DNA of 64,000 bases from Saprospiraceae bacterium (lineage in GTDB: Bacteria > Bacteroidota > Bacteroidia > Chitinophagales > Saprospiraceae): assembly GCA_020629035.1 (NCBI GenBank), contig JAHDEC010000003.1, positions 62,001 to 126,000 of the forward strand, given 5' to 3'. Shown here piece by piece: positions 60,484 to 64,000 of the stretch. Under the pieces are notes generated by a model. That model saw nothing but the letters and a program-made list of their open reading frames with translations. It was not told where the DNA came from and did not search any database. The position numbers and the translations under genes were made by a program. Position 1 is the stretch's first letter. Each line of letters starts with the position of its first letter.

Positions 60484-61913
60484 TTTATGCCATTCTCATA
60501 GGGTATATAGCCATTACTTTTTGGGGCAGTTTGTTTGGGACAAAAATTAAAAATGCTACGCCTGAGTCCTACTTTATGGCTGATCGAAATTTGGGTGTTA
60601 TTTCTCTATTCTTTACCATTTTAGCTACAAATTTTAGTGCTTTTTATTTCCTTGGTTTTGCTGGAGAAGGCTATAAAATTGGTTTTCCTCACTACATTAT
60701 GATGGCCTTGGGAACTTCATTTGCTGGGCTTTCTTTTCTGATTATCGGAACAAAAGTTTGGAAATTAGGTCAGCAACATGGCTATATCACGCCAGCAGAA
60801 TTAGTGTATGGACAAACGAAGAGTCGAGCTTTAGCCTATGTATTTTCAGCGGTGATGATGCTCTTTACTTTGCCATATTTAGCCTTGCAAATTATCGGTG
60901 GTGGATACATTTTAGAAAACCTCACGAGTGGTGAAATTAGCTATTCCTTGGGAATAGTTTTGTTGACTTTTATCACTATTGTTTATGTAGTTTTAGGCGG
61001 GATGCAGAGTGTTGCAAAAACCGATCTTAAGCAAGGAGTTTTAATGATTGTTTTTATGTTTCTCGCAGTGATTTTGGTAGCTGATGATTTAGGAGGCTTG
61101 CATGTGGCCAATCAGAAAGCAGCTGAACTGGTGCCTAGTTTGTTTGAATTAAGTGGAATGGATGCCCATTATACACCTTTAAAATGGCTAAGCTTTTTAG
61201 TCTTTTGGTTTTTTTGTGTGCCAATGTTTCCTCAATTATTTATGCGTTTTTACATAGCGAAGGATGTAAATATTTTAAAAAAGTCGGCACTCCTTTATGC
61301 GGGTATTCCGATTGTCATTTCTTTGCTTCCGGTTTTTATCGGGGTTTGGGGACATCTCAGTTTTCCAGGCTTGGAAGGAAAAGCTTCCGACCAGATTTTG
61401 CCGATGATGTTGATGGAGCACACGACCGATTGGTTTGCTGCACTGGTGATGACGGGTGCTATTGCAGCTTTTATGTCGACCTTGGATTCTCAGTTATTAG
61501 CCTTAAGTACTATGTTTAATCGAGATTTTTATTTGCCAATGTCGGGAAAGGTTTGGAATATAAAGCAAGAAGTATTGGCCGGACGACTGATGGTTGGAGT
61601 TTTTGCAGTTATAGGTTTAATCATTGCTTTTAATCCCTTCGATACGATTTTTGATATGGGGAAAATGGCCTTTTCTGGATTAGCCATTTTGTTTCCTATT
61701 GCTTTAGCCATTACTAGATTTAAACTAACCAGACCATGGTTTGCAATTTTAGGCGTTTGTGTTTGTTTGTTGCTGCTTTTTGCGTTTCATTATGGCCTGA
61801 TTAGTAAGTCAGTAGCGCTTGGTTTTGAGCCGTTTATCTTACTGATAGTGCTTAGTTTTTTCTTTACATTTTTAGGGGTAGATTTTAAAACTCCCGCAGG
61901 TCTTAGTAAGTAG
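60480..61913 (+). CDS. Sodium:solute symporter (SSS family)
   Basis: A 477-residue protein with about 13 transmembrane helices and the SSS signature regions: SYFMADRNLGVISLFFTILA, NFSAFYFLGFAGEGYKIGFP, VVLGGMQSVAKTDLKQGVLM (signature), FYIAKDVNILKKSALLYAGI, and ALVMTGAIAAFMSTLDSQLL, which bears the sodium-site Ser/Asp. The solute could be pantothenate, proline, sugar or an organic acid; it cannot be told. Followed after 187 bp by a FadR-type regulator. Confidence 0.9.
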   Translation: MIYAILIGYIAITFWGSLFGTKIKNATPESYFMADRNLGVISLFFTILATNFSAFYFLGFAGEGYKIGFPHYIMMALGTSFAGLSFLIIGTKVWKLGQQHGYITPAELVYGQTKSRALAYVFSAVMMLFTLPYLALQIIGGGYILENLTSGEISYSLGIVLLTFITIVYVVLGGMQSVAKTDLKQGVLMIVFMFLAVILVADDLGGLHVANQKAAELVPSLFELSGMDAHYTPLKWLSFLVFWFFCVPMFPQLFMRFYIAKDVNILKKSALLYAGIPIVISLLPVFIGVWGHLSFPGLEGKASDQILPMMLMEHTTDWFAALVMTGAIAAFMSTLDSQLLALSTMFNRDFYLPMSGKVWNIKQEVLAGRLMVGVFAVIGLIIAFNPFDTIFDMGKMAFSGLAILFPIALAITRFKLTRPWFAILGVCVCLLLLFAFHYGLISKSVALGFEPFILLIVLSFFFTFLGVDFKTPAGLSK

Positions 61914-61939
61914 ATTTTTTATATTATGTTTTTATTAAG

Positions 61940-61964
61940 TCGCCCAAAAGCGATCAATTTTTTT
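61940..61964 (+). terminator. Weak terminator-like hairpin after the symporter gene
   Basis: TCGC (61940-61943) pairs with GCGA (61950-61953), loop CCAAAA, followed by TCAA and T7. The stem is short, so confidence is low. Confidence 0.3.
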
Positions 61965-62100
61965 ATATAAATGCATAAGCTTAGATCTATTTTGGCCAAA
62001 ATTACGTTCTAGCTAATCTTAGCAAATCTATTACTAGATTTAGATCATTGGGTATACAGTAAAAATTGTAGAACAGTATTAGCATTTATAAGCTGAAGTT

Positions 62101-62778
62101 ATGTTGAAGAAAATTGATAAAGCAGATAATGAGTCACCTATTAAAAAGGTCATCCAACAAATCAGAAAACTGATTGCGGATGGCGATTTGAAACCGGGTG
62201 ACACGCTTCCTCCGGAAAGAAAATTGGCAGAAATGCTAGACGTTAGCAGGCAGGTGATACGTGATTCGATTAAGAAATTAGAATTCTATGGATTGGTCAA
62301 AACACTTCCGCAGTCAGGTACTAAAATTCGAGGCAAAGGATTGATTGCTTTAGAAGGCTTAATCATTGATATTCTCGATTTTGAAGAAGCAGATTTCGAA
62401 TCTATCATTGAATTTAGAAATTTATTAGAGATTAAATCTGCTGGGCTTGCCGCAGTAAAACGTACAGAAGCAGAGATAAAAGTAATGAAGAAAGCTCAGT
62501 TAGCATATGAGCAAAAAATTCAGTTGGGTGAGTCTGGCGAAGAGGAGGATTTGAATTTTCACTTACAAATTGCGGAGATCAGTGGAAACTCGGTGTTAAA
62601 ACTCATGATGCGCATCATAGCTCCAGACATACTTAAGCATTCAAATTGGCGAAAGCGAAATGAGCAAAAAAGCCAACAAGATGTGATTGCAGAGCATCAA
62701 AAAATTATCAATCAAATAGTTGCAAAAAATCCTAAAGCATCCAAAAATGCGATGAGAAAACACTTGAGAGGTACATAA
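62101..62778 (+). CDS. FadR/GntR family transcriptional regulator
   Basis: A 225-residue protein. Winged helix domain at about 12-75 (SPIKKVIQQIRKLIADGDLK, PGDTLPPERKLAEMLDVSRQ, VIRDSIKKLEFYGLVKTLPQ), then an FCD ligand domain (FRNLLEIKSAGLAAVKRTEA, EEDLNFHLQIAEISGNSVLK, AEHQKIINQI). FCD domains bind metal and a small carboxylate through Asp/His residues (here DLNFHLQIAE and AEHQ). It may control the symporter upstream. The C-terminus ends soon after KNAMRKHLRGT. Confidence 0.9.
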   Translation: MLKKIDKADNESPIKKVIQQIRKLIADGDLKPGDTLPPERKLAEMLDVSRQVIRDSIKKLEFYGLVKTLPQSGTKIRGKGLIALEGLIIDILDFEEADFESIIEFRNLLEIKSAGLAAVKRTEAEIKVMKKAQLAYEQKIQLGESGEEEDLNFHLQIAEISGNSVLKLMMRIIAPDILKHSNWRKRNEQKSQQDVIAEHQKIINQIVAKNPKASKNAMRKHLRGT

Positions 62779-62881
62779 TTGCGAGCCGATCTTAAGTTAG
62801 CATTAGGCTTAAAAACAGCCATCTTTTTAAGGATGGGTTCAGTAATCAGATATACAATCCTCATAAGTAATTTGGATGGCT

Positions 62882-62889
62882 TACCTTTG
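62882..62889 (+). promoter_or_regulatory. -7 element before the endonuclease I-like gene
   Basis: TACCTTTG fits TAnnTTTG, 14 bp before the ATG at 62904. No TTG at the expected -33 position. Confidence 0.4.
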
Positions 62890-62903
62890 ACCAAAATCAG
62901 CGA

Positions 62904-64000
62904 ATGAGATATTTACTAGCTTGCGGGATTGGTTTGATGATGAGTACGTTTGGACTAGGCCAAGTGCTTATTAATGAATTAGATTGTGATACGCCTGGGA
63001 TAGACGACATGGAGTTTTTGGAGCTTTTATCAGCATCACCTAATTTTTCACTTAATGGTTATGTGCTCGTTCTATTTAATGGTTCTGAAAATGGTAATAA
63101 TTCGAGTTATTTTACCATTGATTTAGATGGATATGTCACTGATTTAAACGGACTATTGCTTATAGGAAGTAATACGGTTAGTCCCACACCTCAAGTGTTA
63201 ATCCCTGAAAACACTATACAAAATGGAGCAGATGCAGCTGCGCTATACCTAGGAAATGATACCGATTTTCCGGACGAAACAGTAGCTACAATTGATAATT
63301 TGGTGGATGTTTTAATCTATGATACCACTGATGCGGATGATGAGGATATGCTAGCTATTTTTAGCGCGCATCCGAATTTTACCAACATTGAACAAATCAA
63401 TGAAGGAAGTGGTAACAATACGAATTCTATACAACGTAACGGTGATGGAAGTTATACCTCAAAAGTGCCAACACCAGGTCAATTAAATGATGGTGGTGGT
63501 GTAGATTTAAATGGCATTCAGATTTCCACAGAACAAACTCAATACGCGGAAGGGGAAGCTTTCGAGATTGTCTTTACCACTGAAGAAAACGTAGGAGAGA
63601 ATGTCAGTTTTAGCATTACGTTAAATGAAGCCTCCTTTACTAGCCAAGATTTTTCTGGGACAACATCTATAACGATTTTGAATGGTGAAAACACTGCAAG
63701 TGCTAGCATCGAATTAGTTGATGATATACTTGATGAAGGAGATGAAGTTGCCATTATTCGTTTTGTTGATTTGCCGGAATCATTGCTCGCCTTAAATAAT
63801 AATGTAGCTATACGAGTAGTTGATAATGATTTTAAAGTGGCAGATTTCGGAACACCAACAAACCCGAGCTTTGACAAAGTGGAAAGTACAGCGCCAGCAG
63901 GATATTATGATGCTCTCGATGCTAAGGCTGATGCGGCACTCAAACAAGCTTTGCAAGATATCATTGCTGATCCCGAAACGGTTCGAGCACAAACCTATGT
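62904..64000 (+). CDS. Secreted endonuclease I-like protein, 3' end cut by window edge
   Basis: At least 365 residues are visible and the frame stays open to the window end. Signal peptide about 1-20 (CGIGLMMSTFGLGQVLINEL). A lamin-tail-like N-terminal domain (about 20-195: ELLSASPNFSLNGYVLVLFN, GLLLIGSNTVSPTP) is followed by a Calx-beta-like domain (about 200-310: YAEGEAFEIVFTTEENVGEN, IELVDDILDEGDEVAIIRF). The visible end (PAGYYDALDAKADAALKQAL, then HDIIADPETVR-like DIIADPETVRAQTY) matches the start of secreted endonuclease I (NucM/EndA) domains. It probably degrades extracellular DNA. The nuclease active site lies beyond the window. Confidence 0.72.
   Translation, partial: MRYLLACGIGLMMSTFGLGQVLINELDCDTPGIDDMEFLELLSASPNFSLNGYVLVLFNGSENGNNSSYFTIDLDGYVTDLNGLLLIGSNTVSPTPQVLIPENTIQNGADAAALYLGNDTDFPDETVATIDNLVDVLIYDTTDADDEDMLAIFSAHPNFTNIEQINEGSGNNTNSIQRNGDGSYTSKVPTPGQLNDGGGVDLNGIQISTEQTQYAEGEAFEIVFTTEENVGENVSFSITLNEASFTSQDFSGTTSITILNGENTASASIELVDDILDEGDEVAIIRFVDLPESLLALNNNVAIRVVDNDFKVADFGTPTNPSFDKVESTAPAGYYDALDAKADAALKQALQDIIADPETVRAQTY

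Overview
The window is a 64 kb chromosomal stretch from a member of the Bacteroidota, most likely the Saprospiraceae/Lewinella side of the phylum. Support: four complete secreted proteins (and one remnant) end in type IX secretion (T9SS) C-terminal sorting domains; there is a Bacteroidota-type omega subunit beside CoaBC and BamD, an alternative GlmU-like fused enzyme, a short AMP nucleosidase, and an OMP_b-brl_3 type TonB-dependent receptor; promoters read TTG-N20-TAnnTTTG; Shine-Dalgarno sequences are weak; the base composition is AT-rich. No rRNA, tRNA, CRISPR array, intact insertion sequence or prophage was seen.

Layout. 1-4.4 kb: a divergent module of a secreted TPR-CHAT protease-like protein, an ECF sigma factor and a membrane anti-sigma-like protein. 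4.4-13.7 kb: housekeeping genes (TPR protein, spermidine synthase-like protein, GlmU-like enzyme, L31, YraN), a compact operon from phosphoglucose/phosphomannose isomerase to fructose-1,6-bisphosphatase, a TonB-dependent receptor and a CAP protein. 13.7-16.1 kb: a second ECF sigma/anti-sigma pair next to a tandem-repeat CHRD-like lipoprotein. 16.8-21.2 kb: a 1439-residue T9SS surface protein with dockerin- and cohesin-like modules. 21-31 kb: a nuclease-fold protein, PadR/PspC operon, glycosyltransferase, MsrA, AMP nucleosidase and MetG. 30.5-34.3 kb: a NarL-type response regulator and a TPR histidine kinase, divergent around a structured 450 bp non-coding stretch with a strong terminator. 34.3-39.5 kb: purN, DUF4835, coaBC, rpoZ, bamD, lolA. 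39.7-44.7 kb: cvpA, a WecA-like transferase, crcB, a SMUG2-like glycosylase and a GT39-like transferase. 44.8-56.4 kb: secreted proteins (subtilase, Calx-beta, beta-propeller-like, Omp28-like) around mnmE. 57.1-59.7 kb: a mobile mystery protein A/B pair (XRE + Fic) behind an evenly spaced operator array, followed by a decayed metallopeptidase gene. 59.8-64 kb: a DfsB-like protein, a sodium:solute symporter with a small partner, a FadR-type regulator and the start of a secreted endonuclease I-like protein cut by the window end.

How the parts connect. Two separate sigma/anti-sigma loci and one two-component pair suggest a strong investment in envelope sensing, in keeping with the many exported and outer-membrane genes. 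The most unusual signals are: (1) the TPR-CHAT/ECF sigma/anti-sigma module, where the predicted topologies would allow a periplasmic CHAT protease to act on the periplasmic arm of the anti-sigma protein; (2) three copies of a 15 bp dyad spaced exactly 32 bp apart at the mmpAB promoter; (3) a candidate structured RNA or leader between the two-component genes; and (4) remnants of a T9SS gene and of a metallopeptidase gene that mark local decay.
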